A stretch of 64,000 nt of DNA from Desulfovibrionales bacterium (GTDB lineage: Bacteria > Desulfobacterota > QYQD01), in the NCBI GenBank assembly GCA_028715605.1, contig JAQURM010000001.1, positions 364,001-428,000 on the forward strand, given 5' to 3'. The notes beneath the pieces are model-generated. The model did not search any database. It was not told where the DNA came from and saw nothing but the letters and a program-made list of their open reading frames with translations. Of the stretch, positions 1 to 8,132 are shown piece after piece. The stretch's first letter is position 1; every line of letters begins with the position of its first letter. A program made the position numbers and the translations under genes.

Positions 1-1402
1 TTATATCCGGATGAACGGAGATAGTGACACCCGGGGCTATTACATCGGCAGATTCTCTTTCAATCTTTCTGAATATCTCATAACAGATAGTTCGTCTTGA
101 TTTTAGGAATCCCTCGCCGTCACAGTAGAAGCAAGGTTCGCAAAGAAGCCGTCCCAGACTTTCCCGTGTCCTTTTGCGGGTCATTTCAATCAATCCTAAC
201 TCGGACATTTTCAATATAGTGGTCTTGCTTTTGTCTTTGCGGAGGGCTTCACGCAGGGCATTAAAGACCTCTTCACGATGCTTTTCCCTTTTCATATCAA
301 TAAAATCGATGATGATTAAGCCTCCTATATTACGCAGTCGCAGCTGATAGGCAACCTCTTTTACTGCCTCCAGATTGGTTTTGAGGATGGTTTCTTCCAG
401 GTTTCTTTTTCCCACAAAACGTCCGGTGTTAATGTCGATAGCCGTCAGGGCCTCCGTCATTTCGATTACTATATAACCGCCGGATTTCAGCCAGACCTTT
501 TTTTCCAGTGCCCGGGCCATTTCTACTTCAATACCATAGGCATCGAAGATGGGCGTGATGTTTGTATAAAGCTCTATAGAGGGTTTCAGATGGGAAGCGA
601 ATGTTTCCATGAAAGTAAGCACTCTCTGGTGCTCTTCCGGTGAATCAATAATCAAGCGATCTACTTCCTTTGCGAAGAGATCACGTGCGGCCCTCAGCGT
701 AATATCCAGATCTTCGTATATGAGCGAGGGAACCGGTGCGGAAGCGGTCTTTTTCTGAAGATTACCCCACATTCTAATTAGAAAATCCATCTCGACCTGC
801 AGTTTGGCGACATCCACACCCTCGCTGGCTGTTCGGGCTATAAAACCGACGCCGGCCGGATTAACGGCCTCAATGATGTCTTTGAGGCGTTTTCGCTCCT
901 CCTCGTCTTCGATACGACGGGATACGCCGACATGCTCGGTCATGGGCATGAGCACTAAATTACGGCCGGCCAGGGTAACATAGGAAGTCAGCCGGGCCCC
1001 CTTGGTCCCTAAAGGCTCTTTGGATGCCTGGACTATTATATCTTGACCTTCGTGTAAAAGGTCTTCGATGTTCAACGAGGCCGGCGGGTGATATTCTGTA
1101 TCTTTTTCCGGCAATTCTCCCGCTGTCTCACTCTCTGTATCTCGAGAAAGCATCATCATCTCATACTCGGTTACTTGATTATAGATATCAGCTGCATGGA
1201 TAAAGGCTGTCCGCTCCAGCCCTATATCCACAAAGGCAGCCTGCATCCCCGGCAAGACCCGGGTAACCCGGCCTTTATATATGTTACCGATAATACTTTT
1301 TTCCAGGCTGCGTTCCACATAGAACTCGACAACTAGGCCGCCTTCCAACAGGGCAACGCGGGTCTCATAAGGTGAGGCATTTATAATGAGTTCTGCAGGC
1401 AT
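1..1402 (-). CDS. rng: Ribonuclease G/E (partial, C-terminus beyond window)
   Basis: Endoribonuclease of the RNase E/G family, which processes rRNA and decays mRNA in the cytoplasm. It reads from ATG at 1402 (N-terminus MPAELIINAS) with no stop down to base 2, so 467 codons are present and only the end is missing. Visible are an S1-type RNA-binding segment (GLERTAFIH), the catalytic aspartate motifs AIDINTGRF and DFIDMKREKHREE, and a cysteine segment CEPCFYCDGEG at the place of the zinc-link of the family. The start overlaps the end of the upstream radical SAM gene by 22 bases, so translation is probably coupled. This ORF is absent from simple start-to-stop scans because it is open at the window edge. 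RNase E cannot be excluded, but the short N-terminus without a long tail upstream fits Rng. Confidence 0.93.
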   Translation of the reverse strand, partial: MPAELIINASPYETRVALLEGGLVVEFYVERSLEKSIIGNIYKGRVTRVLPGMQAAFVDIGLERTAFIHAADIYNQVTEYEMMMLSRDTESETAGELPEKDTEYHPPASLNIEDLLHEGQDIIVQASKEPLGTKGARLTSYVTLAGRNLVLMPMTEHVGVSRRIEDEEERKRLKDIIEAVNPAGVGFIARTASEGVDVAKLQVEMDFLIRMWGNLQKKTASAPVPSLIYEDLDITLRAARDLFAKEVDRLIIDSPEEHQRVLTFMETFASHLKPSIELYTNITPIFDAYGIEVEMARALEKKVWLKSGGYIVIEMTEALTAIDINTGRFVGKRNLEETILKTNLEAVKEVAYQLRLRNIGGLIIIDFIDMKREKHREEVFNALREALRKDKSKTTILKMSELGLIEMTRKRTRESLGRLLCEPCFYCDGEGFLKSRRTICYEIFRKIERESADVIAPGVTISVHPDI

Positions 1403-3897
1403 AAAGAATTTCCTTCCGCTACGGGATTATCCGGCAATTTCAGTATATGAAGATTCTTTAGTTCTTCTTCGGAAAGATTGAAGATAGACCCCACTATTTC
1501 TGCCGGCTTAGCCCCGAATTTTTGATGGGTCGCCAGGGATAGGGCGATAGTCCGGGCATCGATATACTGCAGGGTCTTCACCAGCGGTTTTATATCCACC
1601 CGCCGTCTGCTATCCTTTCTTTTCTGTTCTATCGGGAAGCTTTCCGCTGAGAGGAAGCGCTGTATCGGACCGGTCGTAAAAACGGCATTATCTGACCGTA
1701 TCCGGTAATAGCTTGTTTCGGCAGTGGCAATTGTAAGCGCTTTTCCCGCGCCGTAGATAATAAGACCCTCCGGCATCTCTTTTTGCAGACGGGAAGCCAG
1801 ATCATCCGGTCTAATCGGTCCCCCCGTCGTTACGTCTGCGTATTCAGCCACACTCTCCGTCCCAACCGGCAGGGCAGAGCTAAAAGACATCTTCGGCATA
1901 GGATGAAATCCCTTAGAATGGGCCAGATTAATGCCGGCCCTCTTCAGCGCCCGGCTGAAAATGCGCGTTATTTCCAGATGGCTAAGGAACCGCGCCTGTT
2001 CCAGTTTGCCGTAGTAAATCCTTATGCGCGTTGTCTCTGTGGATTCCAGGCGTTTTGACGGGGTGAAACTATCCTGAAACGGCTCTGCAAGCCGGAGAAC
2101 TCTCCCTTTCCCGTCGCAGACTCCGCAAAGGACGCACCCATCCTTCCGGCAATCCGCTGTTGTTTCACCATGGACAGCCTTCTCTTTTTCTTTTATCAGG
2201 AATTCCTTATCTACGAGAGAGTCTATATGTTCCCAGGGCAATATTTCGTTAGTGTCCCGTTTTCTTATATAAGATTCCAGTTCCAGGCCGGTTTCGGCTA
2301 CGGCCTGTTGCCAGAGAGAAAACCGGAATTGATCTCCCCAGCCATCGAGCCGGCAACCAAGCCGGTATGCGCGTTCTATAAGGGCTGCCAACCAGCGGTC
2401 ACCCCTGGAGAAGACGCCCTCCAGCAAACCTTGCCGCGGGTCATGCCATTTGACCTGAATCCTCCGGTTTTGCAGGGCGTTTTTGATATAATCCAGCCGC
2501 TGCCAGCTCTCTTCGATACTTATCTGCGGCTCCCATTGGAACGGGGTATGTGCCTTGGGGACAAAGGTAGAGATGCCCACGTTGACCTGGCAGCGCCTGC
2601 CGGTATGGCGACCGCAGGCCAACACCCGTTTGGCTAGGTCAGCTATGCCATCCAGGTCTTCATAAGTCTCGGTTGGTAGCCCGATCATGAAATAGAGTTT
2701 CAAAAGGTTCCACCCGGCCTCAAACGCCTCCTTAGCCGTGGCCAGAAGGTCTTCTTCCGAGATATCCTTATTAATGACGGCCCTAAGCCTAGCGGTGCCG
2801 GACTCCGGGGCAAGTGTAAAGCCTGTTTTACGAACCCGCTTTATCTCGGCCATGATCTCAGGGGTCAGGGTTCCCACGCGCAGGGAGGGAAGAGATATAG
2901 CCACCTGTTCACTGGAATAGCGATTCATAAGGGCCTTTATAAGCGCCTCTAGATTTACATAATCTCCCGTGCTGAGCGAGAGAAGGGAAAGCTCCTCATG
3001 GCCGGTGGCAGCCAGGGTCTCTTCGGCGATCCGGAGAATAGTCTTAGGATGCCTTTCGCGGACAGGGCGGTAGGTAATGCCCGCCTGGCAGAAACGGCAG
3101 CCGCGCGCACAGCCGCGTGATATCTCCAGGCTGATACGGTCATGGACCGGTTTTGTATGCGGGATCACGGGTCTCACAGGATACCGGGCCTGGTCGAGAT
3201 CGCTCACTATCCGGCGTGACACTTTTGCACAGCCCGCCCTGAGTGATTCGATAGCACAGATATTTCCTTCCGGGCCATAGGACATCTTGAAATAAGACGG
3301 TATATAGACGCCTTCAATCCGGGCCAATAATTCTAAAAGCTTATCTTTGCCATCTGCGCCTTCTTTCCAGCGGGAATAGGCATCGGCTATTTCAATTACG
3401 GCCTCCTCACCATCACCGATCAGGATGGCATCAAAGAAATCGGCCACCGGTTCTGGATTTACCGCGCATGACCCGCCAGCGATGACCAGTGGATAATTTT
3501 CATCTCTTTCCCGGGCATAGAAGGGGATGCCGGCTGTGTCTAATACGGTAAGCACATTCGTATAACAAAGCTCATAGGGCAGCGTGAACCCTAAGATGTC
3601 GAATTCCCGGAGCGGCCTTTGTGATTCAAGAGAAAGTAACGGATAATCCTCGCGGCGGAGCAATTCCTCCAGATCAAGGTCCGGGGCAAAGGCCCGTTCG
3701 GCCAGGAAGTCCGCATGGTTGTTTACGATGTGATAAAGGATGGATAATCCCAGGTGGGACATGCCTATTTCATACAGATCCGGAAAGATAAGGGCCAGGC
3801 GCACCTTGGCCTTCTGCCAGTCTTTGCGGACGGCATTTATCTCAGTGCCCAGGTAACGGCCGGGTTTTCTCACCTGTGTCAGGAAGGGGTAGGACAA
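1381..3897 (-). CDS. B12-binding radical SAM protein fused to DUF2344 domain
   Basis: 838 residues. The first ~200 residues look like a cobalamin-binding-type fold (EIGMSHLGLSILYHI), followed by a radical SAM core with the [4Fe-4S] motif CARGCRFCQAG near residue 262, a cysteine cluster CRKDGCVLCGVC near 585, and from about residue 610 a DUF2344 domain (ARFLSHLEITRIFSRAL, HPMPKMSFSSALPVG). This matches the TIGR03960/TIGR03936 fusion found next to rng in many bacteria; its substrate is not established, and a role in RNA or ribosome modification is only a guess from the neighbour. The start is TTG at 3897, with AGGA about 8 bases upstream; no ATG gives a better N-terminus. The gene overlaps rng by 22 bases, forming a two-gene operon. 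Confidence 0.9.
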   Translation of the reverse strand: MSYPFLTQVRKPGRYLGTEINAVRKDWQKAKVRLALIFPDLYEIGMSHLGLSILYHIVNNHADFLAERAFAPDLDLEELLRREDYPLLSLESQRPLREFDILGFTLPYELCYTNVLTVLDTAGIPFYARERDENYPLVIAGGSCAVNPEPVADFFDAILIGDGEEAVIEIADAYSRWKEGADGKDKLLELLARIEGVYIPSYFKMSYGPEGNICAIESLRAGCAKVSRRIVSDLDQARYPVRPVIPHTKPVHDRISLEISRGCARGCRFCQAGITYRPVRERHPKTILRIAEETLAATGHEELSLLSLSTGDYVNLEALIKALMNRYSSEQVAISLPSLRVGTLTPEIMAEIKRVRKTGFTLAPESGTARLRAVINKDISEEDLLATAKEAFEAGWNLLKLYFMIGLPTETYEDLDGIADLAKRVLACGRHTGRRCQVNVGISTFVPKAHTPFQWEPQISIEESWQRLDYIKNALQNRRIQVKWHDPRQGLLEGVFSRGDRWLAALIERAYRLGCRLDGWGDQFRFSLWQQAVAETGLELESYIRKRDTNEILPWEHIDSLVDKEFLIKEKEKAVHGETTADCRKDGCVLCGVCDGKGRVLRLAEPFQDSFTPSKRLESTETTRIRIYYGKLEQARFLSHLEITRIFSRALKRAGINLAHSKGFHPMPKMSFSSALPVGTESVAEYADVTTGGPIRPDDLASRLQKEMPEGLIIYGAGKALTIATAETSYYRIRSDNAVFTTGPIQRFLSAESFPIEQKRKDSRRRVDIKPLVKTLQYIDARTIALSLATHQKFGAKPAEIVGSIFNLSEEELKNLHILKLPDNPVAEGNSLCLQNSL

Positions 3898-4228
3898 ATC
3901 GTGATTCCTTTTTAATAGCTATCAGCCAGCAGCTTAAGGCTGATAACTGATAGCATATATTAAATTTTTTATTTAGCTCTGCGTCTGCGGTGAACGTTGT
4001 GATAAGGTATCAGAAAACGGCCATCTTAGCAACAAAATGCGCTGAGGGTTGGTGGTGGGGTTAAGGGAGATTTGAAAGAACCGGAGGGAACGCTTGAATA
4101 GACGTAGGGTGGGCTTGCCCACCATCTTTGGCGGCGTAGCGTAGTTGTGGTGGGCAAAGCCCACCCTACTTTGTGCTTCAATAGTTCTCCTTTTCAGAGC
4201 TGAAAGCTGATAGCTGACCGCTGATTGC
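3898..4228. repeat. Repeat-filled gap with palindromic repeat copy 1
   Basis: This 331-base gap between two minus-strand genes holds no gene. Bases 3918-3957 and 4198-4228 are AGCTGATAGCTGA-type motifs, and 4101-4169 is a copy of the 70-bp palindrome whose arms are GTAGGGTGGGC and GCCCACCCTAC. The two arms can pair, with a GC-rich middle part (GGCGGCGTAGCG) in the loop. An overlapping 93-codon reading frame at 3973-4254 is made of this repeat and is not believed to be a gene. Confidence 0.85.
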
Positions 4229-5374
4229 TTAGTTTTTTGAGGTATGACAGACATTACAGCCGCTCAGGGCCGTAGAAAGGGTGGTGCTCTTATAGTCCCA
4301 GCGGATCATCTTGTAATTCGGCGATCCATGGGCACGGTGGCAGGAAAGGCATATAACCATGCTTGTGCTGTCAACGGTCGAAGTCGATGTCGATGGCGTG
4401 GATAAAGCTATTGGAGCGGTAGTTGAGTAAGCATTTGTTCCACTGTTATAGCTGGCGTATTCTGAACCGGCATAGCCACCGCTTACCCCACTAAATGCAA
4501 AATCCGTAGGGTGTCTGAACCACGGCGAAGAAGAACCAACCTGTGTGGAACCTCCGAGATTGGCGTGCCCGTGAAAGTTGCCGTGGCAACTGCCGCATAA
4601 GTAACTGATGCCGTCCGTCGTGGTTCCGGGTGTGGCCCCGCCTTTGTATCCATTGTGATGGGTGGAATCGGCCGTCTGTTCCCATTTATAACCAGTAGCA
4701 TTTAACTCTACACCTGTTATGCCCCTTAGAAACCGGTAGCTTTTACCCACAGTTGAAGCATCTATGGTGCTGTCATCGGTATGATGGCCCCCCTTCATAG
4801 CCTCTACGACGGTGGCAGCCGTTGCACCTTGGGTGCGATCGCCATGACAGCCATACACACCGGCGCAGTTAAGTTGGGTGGCCCATGAGGCCGGCCCGGT
4901 TCCGTAGCCACTGGGCGTGCCGGCGCCGGCCGTGAAACCCGGCGGGGCATCCATCGGCGAGCCTTCCTGAGTCTTAATTCCATACACATTGTGACCATAT
5001 TTATCGCCCGTATTCACCAGCCAGTAAAAATTACCACCCGCCAGGGGGGAGGTAGGAGTCGTACTATTTAAGACTATGGGGATATTGCTTGAACCTACGC
5101 TTACAATGGTATTGGCCGTACTGGAAAAATGACAACCAACGCAGTCATAGGACAGCAGACACGGATTGGGTGTGGTATCCCCTGTCAACCCGCCGCTCCC
5201 GGAAGAATATTCCTGGGCCATGGCCGCGCCGCCCTGGCTGTTGTGCATGGTATGACAGTTGTAACAGACGCCGGTGACCTTGGCGTGGGATAAATTTGGG
5301 ATTACTACGATCAATGTCGCAATATATATAATGATTATTCGTAGTATTTTTACATCATGCCGCTTGAGTTCCAT
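4229..5374 (-). CDS. OmcS-like hexaheme extracellular cytochrome c
   Basis: Secreted multiheme cytochrome of 381 residues if started at ATG 5374; a longer TTG start at 5416 exists but puts 14 extra residues before a normal signal peptide (hydrophobic IIIIYIATLIVVIP, cleavage near SHA). Heme motifs in order: CYNCH (followed by TMHNSQGG), CVGCH, an expanded C-x5-CH (CAGVYGCH), CGSCH (GNFHGH), CLSCH (RAHGS), CNVCH near the C-terminus. The order and flanking residues (xCHTMHNSxGG first, CLSCHRAH fifth) match, from memory, the Geobacter nanowire cytochrome OmcS. It would sit outside the cell and carry electrons to external acceptors; polymerisation is inferred. It is last in a probable operon after a heptaheme cytochrome (82-base gap). 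The expanded third motif recurs in the paralogue at 42.8 kb. Confidence 0.85.
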   Translation of the reverse strand: MELKRHDVKILRIIIIYIATLIVVIPNLSHAKVTGVCYNCHTMHNSQGGAAMAQEYSSGSGGLTGDTTPNPCLLSYDCVGCHFSSTANTIVSVGSSNIPIVLNSTTPTSPLAGGNFYWLVNTGDKYGHNVYGIKTQEGSPMDAPPGFTAGAGTPSGYGTGPASWATQLNCAGVYGCHGDRTQGATAATVVEAMKGGHHTDDSTIDASTVGKSYRFLRGITGVELNATGYKWEQTADSTHHNGYKGGATPGTTTDGISYLCGSCHGNFHGHANLGGSTQVGSSSPWFRHPTDFAFSGVSGGYAGSEYASYNSGTNAYSTTAPIALSTPSTSTSTVDSTSMVICLSCHRAHGSPNYKMIRWDYKSTTLSTALSGCNVCHTSKN

Positions 5375-5456
5375 GGAACGGACCGTCTCTTGAATATTTA
5401 TTTTAAAATTTCCCAAACCCTATATATGGCAACAATCTTGCCATGGTATTCCCTCT

Positions 5457-6635
5457 TTAGATAGGTTTGAACCAGCTTGTGTCGTGTTGATGGCACACAT
5501 AGCACGGATTGGAGCCCTTGTGGCCGCTGTCGATGGTATGACAGCGCTGGCAGACCGTGAACCAGCCGGCTCGATCATTCCAGGTATCAAAGGTCACGAC
5601 GCTTGAGCCGTTTATTTCCTTACGGATGAGCATGCGGTTGGGGCTGCCATGGGTCTCGTGGCAATCAGTACAGGAAAGGACATAATTCTTATCTGCCGTG
5701 TAGGGAGCCTTTCTTTTCGTGGCGTCCATACTGGCATCGGCCTGCCCGTGCGGGGATGTAGTCCAGTTCGGACTCCTGATGTACGGCTGTGCACCGACGG
5801 TTGCGAACTGGGATTTCTGCGAGCTTGTCATCTGACCGGTGCTGTAAGAGGCATTGTGGCAGTCCGTACAAAACGTCACATAATCCGGCATATTGGATCC
5901 GTCCAAGGTAGCCGTACCTTCAGGCTCATAGGTCGTTGCGGAACCTGAAGAGTAAGGGGCCTGATAGACGTAGTTGCTCATCCGTTCGTTCGTGGCGGCG
6001 CCGTACACATTCCAGTCACCGTCATGCGTAGTGGGCCGGGAGAGCGGAGACGTGCCTGCGCTCCCCGACGGGTAGCTATGCCTCTGCGCCTTGTGCGGAT
6101 TGTGGCACCCGGAGCACGGATTCACCTTTGCGTTTGTGGCGCCGAATCCCCACTTGCTCTTCAAAAACGTTCTCACTGCCGTCATCTGGTGCGAAGATCC
6201 CGTGGTGGAGCCGCAGTTTGATTGGGGCACGCCGCCTTCTGTGATAAAGCTGAACGCCTGTGCGATGCTGCTTGGACAGATAAGACTGGTGTCCCCTCCG
6301 AATTTGTAACTGAAGGTGTATTGGTTGGGCATGCCTACCTGGCTGGAACTGCCGGCGTGGCAGCTGAGACAGAGCCCGGTATCCTGATCAGTATACAGGG
6401 TGGTGAAGACCAGCCATTTGTCGGGCCCACCCGTGGGGGCCGGTTCCACACCCTCGATACTGGCATGCATCTCGTGGCAGTGGGCGCAGTGCCCCTTGGT
6501 ATAGACGGAGGACGTGCTGCTTCGGTTTACACCATAAGAGGTATTCCCGTGGGCTGAATCAAGATAAGTCCCGGCATATACCGGAGTTGTGGTCAAGAAG
6601 ATACATATTGCAAGTGTGATTAAGGTATCTTTCAT
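5457..6635 (-). CDS. Heptaheme secreted cytochrome c
   Basis: 392 residues with a signal peptide (MKDTLITLAICIFLTTTPVYAG). Seven CxxCH motifs: CAHCH (EMHAS), CLSCH, CSGCH (NPHKAQRHSYP), CTDCH, CTDCH (ETHGSPNRMLIRK), CQRCH, CYVCH. The first and fifth motifs carry the MH and THGSPN followers that also occur in the OmcS-like neighbour, so the two are distant relatives with different heme counts. It probably acts in the periplasm or outside the cell in electron export. It lies between an NHL propeller gene and the OmcS-like gene in one direction. A GCCGATAA sequence (a sigma-28 -10 box) lies on this strand at 6687-6680, 44 bases before the start, but its -35 region is poor. Precise partner unknown. 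Confidence 0.85.
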   Translation of the reverse strand: MKDTLITLAICIFLTTTPVYAGTYLDSAHGNTSYGVNRSSTSSVYTKGHCAHCHEMHASIEGVEPAPTGGPDKWLVFTTLYTDQDTGLCLSCHAGSSSQVGMPNQYTFSYKFGGDTSLICPSSIAQAFSFITEGGVPQSNCGSTTGSSHQMTAVRTFLKSKWGFGATNAKVNPCSGCHNPHKAQRHSYPSGSAGTSPLSRPTTHDGDWNVYGAATNERMSNYVYQAPYSSGSATTYEPEGTATLDGSNMPDYVTFCTDCHNASYSTGQMTSSQKSQFATVGAQPYIRSPNWTTSPHGQADASMDATKRKAPYTADKNYVLSCTDCHETHGSPNRMLIRKEINGSSVVTFDTWNDRAGWFTVCQRCHTIDSGHKGSNPCYVCHQHDTSWFKPI

Positions 6636-6814
6636 CTGATTAGATAGAGCCCCTCAGAGTTTGAACCTTACCATATATTTTATCGGCAGATTGTGCCTAT
6701 AACATTAGTTTTAAAAATGTTTTTCCCAAATCCATTTGAACCGGTCATTGCTTTTTGCCTTGAGCCTTCCGGCTTTCAGCTTTGAGCTTTGAACTATGAG
6801 CTATCACCCATCTC

Positions 6815-8020
6815 TTACTTGCCTGTTTCCCCTTCCGTGCCGGTTTCGATGCGTTCACTCTTTTTAGGCTCTGTCTCGCTTATCGGCACCGGCGGTATGG
6901 ATGTTACGCCCTTACCTTCTACGGCTCCGGCCGGCTCCGGCGCCTTAATCTGTTCTCCGGAAGCCTCTACCCCTTCCGGCCCTACCGGTTCCGCTTCCTC
7001 CGCTGCTTTTTCCGGTAAAACCTGTGCTATAATCTGTAACACCTGCACACGGTTATTAAACAAATCGGCTATAAAAACCCGACCGGTTTCATCCACCGTG
7101 ATGTCCTTGGGATATTGCAGCCATCCCTCTCCCCATCCCAGGCCGCCAAATTCAAATATAAAACCGCCCTTGCGGTCATAAGCCGTCACCACATGGCGCA
7201 TGTAATCGACGATAAAAAAAATCCCGGTCCGTTTGTCCAGCCCGATGCCCTGTGGCCGGCTCATCTTGCCGGTGCTGCCGCCCTTCTGGCCGAATTTAAA
7301 GAGGAAATTACGTTCGGCGTCATAGACATAGACATGGCTGGTCTCTTCACTTAACAGATACAAACGATCGTCCGGGCCGATCAGGACATCATTGACCGCC
7401 ACCCTCTTCCTCTGGCCTTCCCCCTCTTCCTCCTGAAAAAAAGTCCCCTGAAAATTACCGAAACTATCCAGGATGACTACTGCCGGGCTGTAAGTGCCGA
7501 TAACAAATATTTCCCCGCGGCTATTTTCAGCCAGCCGATACGGGATAAATTCTTCCGCCCCTATAAACCCGTTAAAATATATGTCCCGCATCCATTTAAG
7601 ACAAGGGTCAAAGAGCGAGATACGGCCGCGCCGGTTAATTGGCCCCGTCCCCTGCGCTACCCATAGATAGCCGCGGGCGTCTATCATCACCCCCTGCGGG
7701 CTCTCAATGCCATAGTTCTTATCTAATGTAAATAAAGGGAAAAAACCGGCATTGTAGATCAAAATGCGGCCCCGGCCTTCAATAATATAAACCTCGCGCT
7801 TAACAGGGTCCACATAGACATAAGAGGGATAGGAAATAAATTTCCCCTCTTCGTCCTGTGTAATCTGGCCTACATAGACTATCTTGTCCTTTGGAAAAGG
7901 TCCGGCCTGGGCGTAACTAAGAGAGGAAGCAAAATGAGGGATAAAAAAGAGAAAATTTAGACACAAGGACACAAAGACACAAAGAAAAAGATAATTCTCG
8001 CTTTTTTTGGAGGCATTCAT
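6815..8020 (-). CDS. NHL-repeat beta-propeller protein, exported
   Basis: 401 residues. A hydrophobic N-terminus (residues ~10-28, ending near SLSYAQA) should act as a signal peptide. The body contains several NHL blades, e.g. PQGVMIDARGYLWVAQG, RPQGIGLDKRTGIFFIVD and YPKDITVDETGRVFIADL. The last ~55 residues are rich in Pro, Glu and Gly and look disordered. NHL propellers are protein-protein scaffolds; from memory an NHL gene also adjoins omcS in Geobacter, which fits its place upstream of two secreted cytochromes. Odd: residues ~10-22 are translated from a copy of the intergenic TTTGTGTCTTTGTGTCC repeat (7950-7999), so the signal peptide seems repeat-derived. No other start lies after the repeat. 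Confidence 0.82.
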   Translation of the reverse strand: MNASKKSENYLFLCVFVSLCLNFLFFIPHFASSLSYAQAGPFPKDKIVYVGQITQDEEGKFISYPSYVYVDPVKREVYIIEGRGRILIYNAGFFPLFTLDKNYGIESPQGVMIDARGYLWVAQGTGPINRRGRISLFDPCLKWMRDIYFNGFIGAEEFIPYRLAENSRGEIFVIGTYSPAVVILDSFGNFQGTFFQEEEGEGQRKRVAVNDVLIGPDDRLYLLSEETSHVYVYDAERNFLFKFGQKGGSTGKMSRPQGIGLDKRTGIFFIVDYMRHVVTAYDRKGGFIFEFGGLGWGEGWLQYPKDITVDETGRVFIADLFNNRVQVLQIIAQVLPEKAAEEAEPVGPEGVEASGEQIKAPEPAGAVEGKGVTSIPPVPISETEPKKSERIETGTEGETGK

Positions 8021-8047
8021 TCCCTTGTGTCCTGTTCCCCTGTAGCA

Positions 8048-8120
8048 GACGTAGGGTGGGCTTTGCCCACCATCATTGGCGGCGTAGCGTGGGTTTGGTG
8101 GGCGGAGCCCACCCTACGTC
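8048..8120. repeat. Palindromic GTAGGGTGGGC repeat, copy 2
   Basis: Full copy, GACGTAGGGTGGGCTTTGCC at one end and its near reverse complement at the other, filling the 112-base gap between the NHL gene and cstA. On the minus strand it lies downstream of nothing and upstream of the NHL gene, so it could only act on the cstA transcript end. Confidence 0.9.
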
Positions 8121-8132
8121 GCTGAAAGCTTA

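Noticed and set aside
5375-5416. TTG start at 5416 for the OmcS-like gene
   Set aside because: ATG at 5374 gives a normal signal peptide; no stronger ribosome site supports the longer form.
6680-6687. GCCGATAA on the minus strand before the heptaheme cytochrome as sigma-28 promoter
   Set aside because: The -35 position reads AATGTTAT, only about 3 of 8 consensus bases. Kept as a note in the gene entry only.
6880-6887. Second GCCGATAA inside the NHL gene
   Set aside because: Within coding sequence and with a poor -35; likely chance.
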